Shown here: one piece after another, positions 7,622 to 15,678 of the stretch
Numbering within the stretch: the first letter of the stretch is position 1
Layout of the letters: each line of letters opens with the position of its first letter
NCBI GenBank assembly: GCA_018609965.1
Contig: JAHENP010000050.1
Coordinates: 1 to 15,886, forward strand
Reading direction: 5' to 3'
Source of the DNA: Haloferacaceae archaeon
Lineage (GTDB): Archaea; Halobacteriota; Halobacteria; Halobacteriales; Haloferacaceae
Length of the DNA stretch: 15,886 nt
Notes under the pieces: model-generated
What the model was told of the DNA's origin: nothing
Database searches by the model: none
The model's input: the letters and a program-made list of their open reading frames with translations, nothing else
Made by a program: the position numbers and the translations under genes

Positions 7622-8884
7622 ATGGTGCGACTGCCCGCCGGCAGCGCCCGCCGAGCGGAACTGCCGGCACTGATCCTCGTCGCCGTCGCCCTCCTGATCG
7701 GGGCGGTGTTGTACACGGAACTGCTGGTCACAGCGTGGTACCGAGGCGCGTCCGGTCGACAGCTCGTGGTCGCACTGAGTCGGCAGTCCCCGATCGGTAT
7801 CAACGCTTGGGTCGTCGGTCCAGCGGGCGTTGTTGCCGGGTGGCTCGTGGTGTTCCTGTTCGACCGCTCGAAGAAACTCCAGGCCGTGCTCCTCGCGTTC
7901 GCGGCCGCACCGTTTCTTGCCGTCGTCCGTGGGAGCGGTGCGTGGGGGACGGGGGTGTGGCTGACGAGTTGGCCGTGGTTTTTCCCCGGGTTGGTGGTCG
8001 GTGTCGCCACCGCGGTTGGAACCTCGAGGCTGTTGACTGACCGCCACATTCGCGAGTTTCCGGGTGCCGTTGGGCTGTTGACTGTCACCGCAGTCGTAGT
8101 GGCAGTCGTCGGGGTGTACGACGCACACCTGACACGGGCGACGGCACTGGGTGAGATGCTCCGTCACGGCGGCGGGTCGGCGATGTTTCTCGCAGTACTC
8201 GTCGTCTTCGTCCAGTACCAGGATCGTGACGACGTGCTCGTCGTCGCTCCTGACGACGGGACGAGCGCCACGACAGTGTTGGCGGCGTTGTACGACCACG
8301 TCGACGGCCGAACCGGGACTGCGGTGGTCCGTGACCGCCGTCTCACCCGCGCGGTCGCGACACTGCGACAGACCGGCACCTCGGACCGGTCGGGTGACGG
8401 GGTCGAACTGTCGTACCGGCCGGCCGGCGCGTTCGGTCGGTGGGTCTCTGTCCGCGGGAGACGAGTCGACATCTCGCGGACGCCACTCGGCGAGGCGGTT
8501 CGCACACTCCACCCGGATCGGAGCGGCCCGCTGTGGGCCGGCTTCTTCGACACCGGTGTCGACGAGTTCACCGGAGCGGTGGGTCGCTCTCGGGCAGTCG
8601 TGTTGGTGCTCCCCGGGACGTGGCTGGACAACGACAGCACGGCGAGCGGTGTCGCCGATACGGTGGACGGCTACCGGAAGCTCTGTCGAGCGGGACGCCG
8701 CTCCGACACCGAAGTCGTCGTCGTGGTTACCGGCCAGCCGTCGCCGAACGACTCCCCGCGGCTCACCGACCAGGTCGAACGCCTCACCGACGGTGAGATT
8801 GACTGTGCTGTCGTCGGCGTCGGCGTCGACGATGGAACTGTCGTCGGCGCCGACACTGTGTACGAGGCGGTGACGCCTCGGTGA
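7622..8884 (+). CDS. Multi-pass membrane protein with a degenerate GTPase-like domain
   Basis: A 420-residue protein of no recognised family. About six hydrophobic segments (roughly 14-34, 63-80, 86-102, 112-135, 148-166, 185-198) precede a soluble domain from 203 to the end. That domain follows the order of the GTPase at 2466-4124. A strand plus loop, VLVVAPDDGTSATTVLAAL (205-223), sits where the GTPase has VTILGATGTGKTATMAGLA. VSVRGRRVDI (275-284) sits where it has VTVRTIDYAG. VVVVVTGQPSPND (365-377) sits where it has VFAVGTKAD. The P-loop Lys, the DxxG and the TKxD are all missing, so it probably cannot hydrolyse GTP. My reading is a pseudo-GTPase partner of the other membrane GTPase; this is inferred by eye. 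Start ATG 7622 follows the tubulin-like gene by 4 nt, so the two are co-transcribed. It is convergent with the next gene across a 2-nt gap. Confidence 0.85.
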   Translation: MVRLPAGSARRAELPALILVAVALLIGAVLYTELLVTAWYRGASGRQLVVALSRQSPIGINAWVVGPAGVVAGWLVVFLFDRSKKLQAVLLAFAAAPFLAVVRGSGAWGTGVWLTSWPWFFPGLVVGVATAVGTSRLLTDRHIREFPGAVGLLTVTAVVVAVVGVYDAHLTRATALGEMLRHGGGSAMFLAVLVVFVQYQDRDDVLVVAPDDGTSATTVLAALYDHVDGRTGTAVVRDRRLTRAVATLRQTGTSDRSGDGVELSYRPAGAFGRWVSVRGRRVDISRTPLGEAVRTLHPDRSGPLWAGFFDTGVDEFTGAVGRSRAVVLVLPGTWLDNDSTASGVADTVDGYRKLCRAGRRSDTEVVVVVTGQPSPNDSPRLTDQVERLTDGEIDCAVVGVGVDDGTVVGADTVYEAVTPR

Positions 8885-8886
8885 AC

Positions 8887-10677
8887 TCACACCACGGCTC
8901 GACGGTAGTAGCCGACACTGACGACGACGAGGAAGGCGCCGACGAGAAGGAGCGGCAGTGTCGGGAGGGTCGTCAGATACACCGACAGGACGGCGACGCC
9001 GGTGCCGGCCACCGTGACCACCGCCGACAGAAGAGAGGCGATCGAGCGAGCCTGTTCGGTGGTGATTCCCTCTGGTTCCGGCTCCGATTCGGAGTCGTCT
9101 GGGTCGTCGTACTTCGCCCGGCGGACGCTGATCTGTCTCTCCTCGGAACGACGAGCGGCGCCACCGTCGGTGACCCCGCCGGTCGTGTTCTCCGCCCAGA
9201 CGCGCCACTGTCCGGGCTGTAAGTCGAGGCGGGCGGTACCGTCACTGAGTTTTACCTCCTCGTAACCGTCTCGTTCGAGTCGGTCAGCCCGAACCACCAC
9301 GTCCGTGAGCGGGTCGCGGGACGCGTCACCGACGACGTTACACCGTACCCGTTGATCCGACAGGAACTGCCCGTTGTCGGCGTTGGGGAACGACACGACA
9401 GGTTGCTCTATCCCTTCAGCAAGGAGAGTCTCCGTGGCGGTCACCGTGTCGCCGGTCGGGGCTTCGAACTCGACAGTGATCTCGTACTCGCCCGGATTCT
9501 TCGGTGAGAACGTCTCCGTCCCGTCTACGCCGGTCCTGCCGGCTTCGACCTGTGTGCCGTCACGTTCGATCAGGAGCTGTGCGTTCGACACTGGCTCCTC
9601 GTCGTAGTCCCGTTCGACCGACACTGTCACCGTCTCTCCGATGGCAACGGTTGAACCGTCGAGTGAGACCGTGCCGGTCGGTGACGTTGGCCACACGTCG
9701 ATCGACTGGGTGTCGGGGTCGTACTCGTAGTCGTCAGTCGGCGCTGCGGTCGCCTCCAGCTCCGCTTCCCCGGCGGCGGTGAACGTCACCTGCGCCGTCC
9801 CGTCCGTCGCCTCGATCTGTTGTTCGTCTGCAGTTGGTGTACCGACCGAGGTGACTGTCGCGGCGTCGACCGGCTCACCGGCCGCCTCGACAGTGATCTC
9901 TGTCGGTGTGTCCACGGTCGTCAGCGTCGGCGCCTGGAGGTCCAGCCGACGCACGCCGCGTGCCACCTCGACACTGTCTCGCCACTTCTCGAACTGCCAC
10001 CGGCTTCTCGTGTCACCGGGGACGACCACGGGGAGTTCACCGCCCTGTTGTGGGGTGATCTCGGCGACACCGTCGACCGTCGTCTCCGTGCTCTCGTTGC
10101 CGACCCAGACCGTCGCACCGGCGACCGGCTCGTCTTCGACCGCGACTGCAACGGCACTCGGCTGGCCGACAGTCCAGTCGTCTGCCACGTCGACCGTCGG
10201 TTCGACGACCCGCGGCGAGACCGAGACGTGTGTCGTGTCGACTGCCACGTCTATCGCCGCGTTGATCTCGTACTCGCCGGCGGTCTCGATCCGCACGGTG
10301 GCCTCGCCCGTCTCGTCGGTGACAGCCGTCTCGTCGGTCTCCGACACGACAACCGTCGCGCCGACGACCGGCTCCCCGTCGCGGGAGACTGTCACCGGGA
10401 CGGTGCCCGTGTGTGGGTCCGTCGGCGTCTCGACCTCGATTGAAGACGGGCTGTCTGTCTGGTGACCCTCGTGGTCGCCGTCAATGAGCGCCTCCTCGGC
10501 CTCAATAATCTCGTAGAACGCATCGCGTGCCTCCCGTTTCTCCCCCTCGGGGTACATGTCGGGGTTGTACATCGCCTTCGCCTCCGCCGCCGCGATCTCA
10601 ATCTCCTCCAGTGACGCACTCGGCTCGACACCGAGAACGTCGTACGGGTCGTCGGCGAACGGCTCCGGATCACCCAT
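8887..10677 (-). CDS. J-like domain protein with intracellular Ig-like repeats and C-terminal membrane hairpin
   Basis: 596 residues. Residues 10-64 resemble a DnaJ J-domain (DPYDVLGVEPSASLEEIEIA, then NPD at 38-40, then a helix ending FYEIIEAEEAL), but the catalytic HPD is NPD. Residues about 85-515 form roughly five Ig-like (Big/carboxypeptidase-regulatory type) repeats, each with a PVVGATV- or TDETGEATV-like pattern. An acidic stretch (about 521-536) leads to two membrane segments at about 546-568 and 571-591. There is no signal peptide, so the J-like and Ig parts should face the cytoplasm. It has its own TATA element (10705-10716) and an ATG 5-10 nt after the predicted transcript start, although it also follows the second J-like gene by 54 nt. 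It likely anchors or recruits the Hsp70 at 12268-13803 to the membrane. A classical DnaJ has a G/F and zinc region, absent here. Confidence 0.87.
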   Translation of the reverse strand: MGDPEPFADDPYDVLGVEPSASLEEIEIAAAEAKAMYNPDMYPEGEKREARDAFYEIIEAEEALIDGDHEGHQTDSPSSIEVETPTDPHTGTVPVTVSRDGEPVVGATVVVSETDETAVTDETGEATVRIETAGEYEINAAIDVAVDTTHVSVSPRVVEPTVDVADDWTVGQPSAVAVAVEDEPVAGATVWVGNESTETTVDGVAEITPQQGGELPVVVPGDTRSRWQFEKWRDSVEVARGVRRLDLQAPTLTTVDTPTEITVEAAGEPVDAATVTSVGTPTADEQQIEATDGTAQVTFTAAGEAELEATAAPTDDYEYDPDTQSIDVWPTSPTGTVSLDGSTVAIGETVTVSVERDYDEEPVSNAQLLIERDGTQVEAGRTGVDGTETFSPKNPGEYEITVEFEAPTGDTVTATETLLAEGIEQPVVSFPNADNGQFLSDQRVRCNVVGDASRDPLTDVVVRADRLERDGYEEVKLSDGTARLDLQPGQWRVWAENTTGGVTDGGAARRSEERQISVRRAKYDDPDDSESEPEPEGITTEQARSIASLLSAVVTVAGTGVAVLSVYLTTLPTLPLLLVGAFLVVVSVGYYRRAVV

Positions 10678-10704
10678 CGTTTAGTGTCGCTCGTTCAGTT
10701 CCTC

Positions 10705-10716
10705 ATATTTTAAAAC
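10705..10716 (-). promoter_or_regulatory. TATA element ahead of the membrane J-like/Ig gene
   Basis: The minus strand reads GTTTTAAAATAT within the 54-bp gap between the two J-like genes. Its centre is about 34 nt before ATG 10677, giving a transcript with a leader of only a few bases. It implies that this gene can be expressed independently of dnaK and the soluble paralogue. Confidence 0.6.
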
Positions 10717-10731
10717 TTTCGGATTGCCTGT

Positions 10732-12261
10732 TCAGATCTCAACGCCGCTGAGCGTCGTCGTCGTGCCGACCCAGCGTTCCGCTGGGTGTGTCACGGTCAG
10801 CGTCCGACTGGTGCCGTCGACCGTGATCGCTGCGCGACCCCTGTCGTCCGTCGTGGCTGTCTCGTCGGCGATCGACACGGTCGCGTCCGGGACGCGCCGC
10901 CCCCACTCGTCGCGCACGACGACACGACACCGCGGGCTCGTGGTGGTCGGGGGGTCGACCACCTCGACTGCCAGCGTACTCCTGTCGGCGACAACTGTCA
11001 GCTCCCGTGTGCCCGGGACGACCTCGGTGTGCGGGCGGTTGTCGCTCGCACGGAGTGTGTACGTCCCCGGCCGAGCGACGGAGAGTGTTGCCTCCCCCCG
11101 GTCGTCGGTGACCGTCTCCGTCACCGCGTCGCCGTCCCGGCGGGCGGCAACCCGGACCGCGGCGGCCGGCTCGCCGGTCGACTCCCGGATCGTCACGCCG
11201 AACTGCTCGTCCGTGTCGACCGTCTCCGGTGCCGACACTGCGAGTTCGACCGACGACGGCACCACCTCGACCGTCCGGGTGGCGGTCGTCGTCACCGTGC
11301 CTGCGACCTCGCGACTGGCCGTCAACTGGAGCTGTCCAGGCTCGGTCGGTCGGATTCGGACCCGGCCGTCCGTCGCCGTCCACGAGCGCCCGTCGGCCGA
11401 CTCCACGGTCGCGTGAGAGACGAGTCTGCCGTCCGACTGCCATCTGACTGCGATCCGCAGGGGTTCGCCGGTCCGCACCGTCGTCTGTGCAAACTCCAGA
11501 CCGATCGCTCCCGACGGCGGCGTGACCGTCACCTGCGCCGTCCCGGTCTGGTCGCCGGCGACCGCGGTGAGCGTCTGCTCGCCCGTCTCCGTGAGCGTCA
11601 CCTGTGCCTCTCCGTCGGTGAGGGTCGTTCGGCCGTCGGGCGTCTCGACGCGACCGTCGACTGGTTCCTCCGCCCCGTCGGTCACCCGGACGGACAGCTG
11701 TTCACCCGCGGCGACTGTCGTCTCCGCCGGCTCGACGACGAGTTCTGGAACAACGGTCACTGTCGTTGTCGCCGTCGCACCGCCGACTGTCGCCGTCAGC
11801 GTCACCTCGGTGGCTGTCTCCGGAGTTGCCCGGTCCGTCGACTTTGTCGCCGCACCCGTCGGCGCCGGTGTCAGCGTCGCACGCCCGTTGCCAATCTCGG
11901 CCGTCACCCCGCCGGCCCGAACCATCCCCTCGTCGGCAGGTGTGTTGTCGAGCATCACGGAGACGGTGACGGACTCACCCGGAGAGATCTGCTCTCGTGC
12001 TGCCGTCACGGTGAGCGTCTCGGTGGCCGTCGGTGCGGTCCGTTCTGGGGGGAACTCCCCGTCTGCCAGCAGTGCGTCCTCGGCGGCGTGGACGAGGTAA
12101 AACCGGTCTCTGGCGGCGCGTTTCTCCGCTTCGGTGTAGTTGTCTGGGTTGAACTGCGACTTCGCGTGCGCGGCAGCCAGTTTCACCTCCTCGGGGGGGG
12201 CGTCCGGTGACACCCCGAGACACTCGTGTGCGGTGTCGGCGGTTAGGTCTGGCTCCGGCAT
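10732..12261 (-). CDS. J-like domain protein with intracellular Ig-like repeats, soluble paralogue
   Basis: 509 residues, paralogous to the 8887-10677 product. The N-terminal J-like domain (about 10-65) aligns with it without gaps: CLGVSPDAPPEEVKLA, NPD again at 38-40, then a helix ending FYLVHAAEDALL. About five Ig-like repeats follow (roughly 75-165, 167-245, 247-335, 336-425, 427-509), rich in Thr/Val and patterns such as TDDRGEATL and TDDRGRAAI. It has no signal peptide and no membrane segment, so it is probably cytoplasmic. ATG 12261 lies 6 nt after the Hsp70 stop without a clear ribosome-binding site, suggesting translation coupled to the Hsp70 gene. The loss of the HPD histidine in both paralogues suggests a conserved, altered mode of Hsp70 interaction rather than a random mutation. 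It might instead bind Hsp70 or the tubulin-like polymer without stimulating ATP hydrolysis. Confidence 0.87.
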   Translation of the reverse strand: MPEPDLTADTAHECLGVSPDAPPEEVKLAAAHAKSQFNPDNYTEAEKRAARDRFYLVHAAEDALLADGEFPPERTAPTATETLTVTAAREQISPGESVTVSVMLDNTPADEGMVRAGGVTAEIGNGRATLTPAPTGAATKSTDRATPETATEVTLTATVGGATATTTVTVVPELVVEPAETTVAAGEQLSVRVTDGAEEPVDGRVETPDGRTTLTDGEAQVTLTETGEQTLTAVAGDQTGTAQVTVTPPSGAIGLEFAQTTVRTGEPLRIAVRWQSDGRLVSHATVESADGRSWTATDGRVRIRPTEPGQLQLTASREVAGTVTTTATRTVEVVPSSVELAVSAPETVDTDEQFGVTIRESTGEPAAAVRVAARRDGDAVTETVTDDRGEATLSVARPGTYTLRASDNRPHTEVVPGTRELTVVADRSTLAVEVVDPPTTTSPRCRVVVRDEWGRRVPDATVSIADETATTDDRGRAAITVDGTSRTLTVTHPAERWVGTTTTLSGVEI

Positions 12262-12267
12262 CGGTCG

Positions 12268-13803
<1,536 letters not shown>

Positions 13804-13830
13804 CTTGCCACCAACTACTGCCGTCACCAG

Positions 13831-13838
13831 AATAAATC
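13831..13838 (-). promoter_or_regulatory. TATA element of the Hsp70 gene
   Basis: The minus strand reads GATTTATT, with its centre about 31 nt before ATG 13803. This predicts a transcript with a leader of only a few bases and excludes the upstream GTG at 13827 as the main start. Confidence 0.65.
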
Positions 13839-13880
13839 TCGCGGTGTTCAGAACGGGGAGGTGACGGCTCTGGGGATTAT

Positions 13881-13903
13881 TTATCGTTAATATATAACAA
13901 TAA
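13881..13903. promoter_or_regulatory. AT-rich inverted repeat, possible operator
   Basis: TTATCGTTA, a 5-base ATATA spacer, then TAACAATAA: 9-base arms with one mismatch, inside an almost pure A/T stretch in GC-rich DNA. It lies about 80-100 bp upstream of the Hsp70 start. It could bind a regulator of the chaperone operon or form a second promoter; there is no direct evidence for either. Confidence 0.4.
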
Positions 13904-14060
13904 TATCAGATAAGTGAGTCAGGTGGGTGATAGACTTTTTACCGGTTCGCACAGAGGCCACCACTCGGAACCGCGCGGGATAGTCCTCGCGCGTCGGAGC
14001 GTCTGCGGCACACGGGTGGAGCGGTGTGGAGCAGTGTCATCTGTCCGTAGCGGGATGTGT

Positions 14061-14708
14061 TCAGTCGGCCACGAACACCTCTGCCTTCTTCACCACCTCG
14101 CCGTCGAGGCGGAATCCGGGTCGTTCAACCTGCAGAACAGTGTTCGACTGGCAGTCGGGGCGTTCGACCGCACGGAGTACTTCGTGGACATCTCTGTCGA
14201 GCGTGGTCCCCGTGTCCGGGTCGATGATCTCGACGCCCTCTGCCGCGAGCACCGATCTGAACTCCTCGCGTGTCAGTTCGACCCCGGCGCGGAGGTCCTG
14301 TTCGGAGTCGCCCGCGAGCCCCCTGCCGAGCGGCGTCCAGACGCGTGTCAGCAACGACTCGACGAGCGACACGGTCGCGCGACGCTTCTCTTCTCTCACT
14401 CGTCGTTCCTTGGCTTCGAGGTACCGATCGACCTCCTCGCGTTTCTCTTCGAGTTCCGTCTCGACGGCCGCCCGTCGCTCCCGTTCCGCTTCGAGTTCCC
14501 GTTCGAGGCTATCGACCTCTTCTTCCAGGCTGTCGATCTCTCGTCGTGCCGCTTCGAGACGCTCTGTCAGTTCCGTGTGGTCGGCACTGTCTGCGTCGTC
14601 TCCGGACGCTTCGGTGTCTGGGGGTTCGACACCGTGTGTGTGGCGGACCGACTCTGTGGCCGGTTCGACTGGCCCGTCAAGTTCGTCTGTCGGATCGTCG
14701 TCCGTCAT
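14061..14708 (-). CDS. GrpE-like nucleotide exchange factor
   Basis: 215 residues; predicted partner that releases ADP from the adjacent Hsp70. Residues 1-45 are an acidic disordered tail. Residues 46-112 form a long heptad-like helix (ELTERLEAARREIDSLEEEV onward), matching the GrpE dimerisation coiled coil. Residues about 113-215 match the conserved GrpE core: LTREEFRSVLAAEGVE, IIDPDTGTTLDRDVHEVL and a final beta-wing ending KKAEVFVAD. The length is close to that of typical GrpE proteins. ATG 14708 was chosen because acidic composition begins there. The frame is open to 14993, but the added 95 residues are Arg/Pro-rich and unlike haloarchaeal protein. No clear TATA element lies just upstream, so it may be transcribed from farther upstream. 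The Hsp70 gene follows after 257 bp with its own promoter. Confidence 0.88.
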   Translation of the reverse strand: MTDDDPTDELDGPVEPATESVRHTHGVEPPDTEASGDDADSADHTELTERLEAARREIDSLEEEVDSLERELEAERERRAAVETELEEKREEVDRYLEAKERRVREEKRRATVSLVESLLTRVWTPLGRGLAGDSEQDLRAGVELTREEFRSVLAAEGVEIIDPDTGTTLDRDVHEVLRAVERPDCQSNTVLQVERPGFRLDGEVVKKAEVFVAD

Positions 14709-15047
14709 TGACCTCTCTGTCGGGTGGGTGGTGCGTCGGTGCCGACGCTCGCGAGCGCCAGCGTCCGAGCCGACGGGCTCGGTCGTGACAGCCACACGGA
14801 GCAGGCAGTCGGGGTGACGCCACCAAGGGGCAGTTCTATCCGAGGCGTTCGCATCAGTGTCAGGGTACGGAGATGGCTCTGAAAAGGGTACCGTCGGGCC
14901 GGACGGCGGTCGCGACAGTTCGGCGTGCAACCAGAGCATCACCCGGCCGAACAGAGTGGAGTGAACACCGAGACGGAGTCGTGTGAGTGCCAAGCCAAAA
15001 CCGGGGGAAACTGGAACGAGAGCGAACGTGGCCGGTCGCCCAGCCCG
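14709..15047. other. 339-bp gap upstream of the GrpE-like gene
   Basis: No convincing gene on either strand. It contains a cluster of short inverted repeats next to the GrpE-like start (14734-14782) and a weak T-rich element (minus strand CCCTTTTCAG near 14879-14888) that could be a promoter with a long leader. I see nothing else. Confidence 0.5.
14734..14782. repeat. Cluster of three short inverted repeats ahead of the GrpE-like gene
   Basis: CGTCGG-TG-CCGACG (14734-14747), the perfect palindrome CGCTCGCGAGCG (14746-14757) and CCGAGCC-GACG-GGCTCGG (14765-14782) follow one another within 49 bp, 26-74 bp upstream of ATG 14708. They could fold in the 5' leader or bind a regulator. GC-rich DNA makes short palindromes common, so the significance is uncertain. 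Confidence 0.4.
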
Positions 15048-15500
15048 CTACTGGACGACGCCGGCCGCGGCGGTCGCGTCACCCGCGCCGGGGGTCTCGA
15101 CGGCGGTGAACAACAACGCCGACAACACGCCCAGCGTCTCGTCGCGCTCTGCGGGTGTCAACACGTACGCCTCGCTCGGGACGCCCGTGTCGAGCGCCCG
15201 CGAGTCCGGGAGTTCGTCGTCGCCGACGACTCTCGCGTCCCGCACCTGCTCCATCGCCTCCGCGACTGTCGTGACCAGTTCCAACACCGTCTCGTGGCTG
15301 ACGGTGCCGTGGGTGTCGAGTCGTTGCTGCATGTCCACGCAGGCGGCGACCAACTCCTCGACCCGCGCGTCCGGGAGTGTGGTGTGCCGCAGGTCGTCGA
15401 TAGTCGCGCCGTAGTCCGACTGCAGCTGCTCTGTGGTGATCGCTGTCTGTGCGCCTGTCGCGCCGTCACGCTTTTGTGACGGAGAATCGTTCGAACACAT
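15048..15500 (-). CDS. Acidic helical protein of unknown function
   Basis: 150 residues, not recognised. After a polar N-terminus (1-20) it appears mostly helical: 22-38, 45-63 (DARVEELVAACVDMQQRL), 69-90 and 115-135. It has a small C-terminal Ala/Gly/Val tail. There is no membrane segment, no zinc-binding Cys pair and no recognisable catalytic motif. The acidic composition and haloarchaeal codon pattern support a real gene. Start ATG 15500 is the first in frame. It lies upstream of the GrpE-like gene on the same strand but 339 bp away, so operon membership is uncertain. It sits next to the CRISPR trailer, but nothing in it resembles a known Cas protein. A large inverted repeat (15521-15590) lies just upstream. 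Confidence 0.7.
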   Translation of the reverse strand: MCSNDSPSQKRDGATGAQTAITTEQLQSDYGATIDDLRHTTLPDARVEELVAACVDMQQRLDTHGTVSHETVLELVTTVAEAMEQVRDARVVGDDELPDSRALDTGVPSEAYVLTPAERDETLGVLSALLFTAVETPGAGDATAAAGVVQ

Positions 15501-15520
15501 GTCGTTGCTTCGTTACCGCG

Positions 15521-15590
15521 AGCACGACACGCGAGGTGAGGGAGTTTGGGCTCCCTCGCCACCTCTCGGCGACGACCCACGTGTCGTACT
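15521..15590. promoter_or_regulatory. Nested inverted repeat upstream of the 15048-15500 gene
   Basis: Outer arms AGCACGACACG (15521-15531) and CGTGTCGTACT (15580-15590) pair with one mismatch. Inside them, a hairpin at 15533-15565 has GAGGTG/CACCTC and AGGGAG/CTCCCT stems separated by a 3-base bulge on one side, with loop TTTGGG. It lies 21-90 nt before ATG 15500, where it could fold as a 5' leader. It may be an RNA structure, an operator, or the terminator of something to the right. Confidence 0.5.
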
Positions 15591-15610
15591 TTGGCTGAGT
15601 GGTTGTTGAC

Positions 15611-15618
15611 TATTGTAT
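15611..15618 (-). promoter_or_regulatory. Weak TATA-like element for the 15048-15500 gene
   Basis: The minus strand reads ATACAATA in an AT-rich patch. Initiation about 26 nt downstream, near 15588, would place the whole nested inverted repeat in an 88-nt leader, unlike the leaderless genes elsewhere here. The match to consensus is poor. Confidence 0.3.
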
Positions 15619-15678
15619 CTTGTTGTTGCAAACAGCAGTGGGTGTCGTTGAGGAAAGTCGTGGCTGTCGTGTGCGGGG

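Larger units (their letters stand above)
13804..14060. other. Intergenic region between GrpE-like and Hsp70 genes with an AT-rich island
   Basis: 257 bp without a convincing gene. It holds the Hsp70 TATA element, then an AT-rich block (13877-13915) containing a near-perfect inverted repeat, then GC-rich DNA with a possible stem at 13972-13993 (CGCGCGGG paired with CCTCGCGCG, one G-T pair) downstream of the GrpE-like stop. No T-run follows that stem on the minus strand, so I do not call a terminator. Confidence 0.5.

Noticed and set aside
1..8884. von Willebrand A domain protein, expected in FtsZ-like/GTPase systems
   Set aside because: No DxSxS MIDAS motif in a suitable setting was found in the left membrane protein, the GTPase or the pseudo-GTPase; if present it must be outside the window.
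7268..9208. 646-codon minus-strand open frame across the convergent gene ends
   Set aside because: It is Arg/Pro/Gly/Asp shadow sequence antisense to the tubulin-like and pseudo-GTPase genes and out of frame with the J-like/Ig gene; no recognisable domain.
13804..13827. GTG at 13827 as start of the Hsp70 gene
   Set aside because: It falls before the transcript start predicted from the TATA element. Hsp70 proteins normally begin a few residues before the GIDLGTTNT motif, as ATG 13803 does.
13972..13993. Intrinsic terminator after the GrpE-like gene
   Set aside because: The stem is plausible, but no T-run follows it in the minus-strand direction, and CG-rich stems are common by chance here.
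13914..14711. 265-codon plus-strand frame opposite the GrpE-like gene, with an AT-rich stretch just upstream
   Set aside because: The upstream TATA-like sequence was tempting, but the product is Cys/Arg/Phe-rich shadow sequence opposite a clear GrpE-like protein.
14709..14993. 95-codon N-terminal extension of the GrpE-like protein
   Set aside because: It is Arg/Pro/Trp-rich and non-acidic. Homology and acidic composition begin only at ATG 14708.
15635..15643. GCAGTGGGT as a further degenerate CRISPR repeat
   Set aside because: It is only nine matching bases and falls out of step with the 72-75-bp repeat period (expected near 15618).
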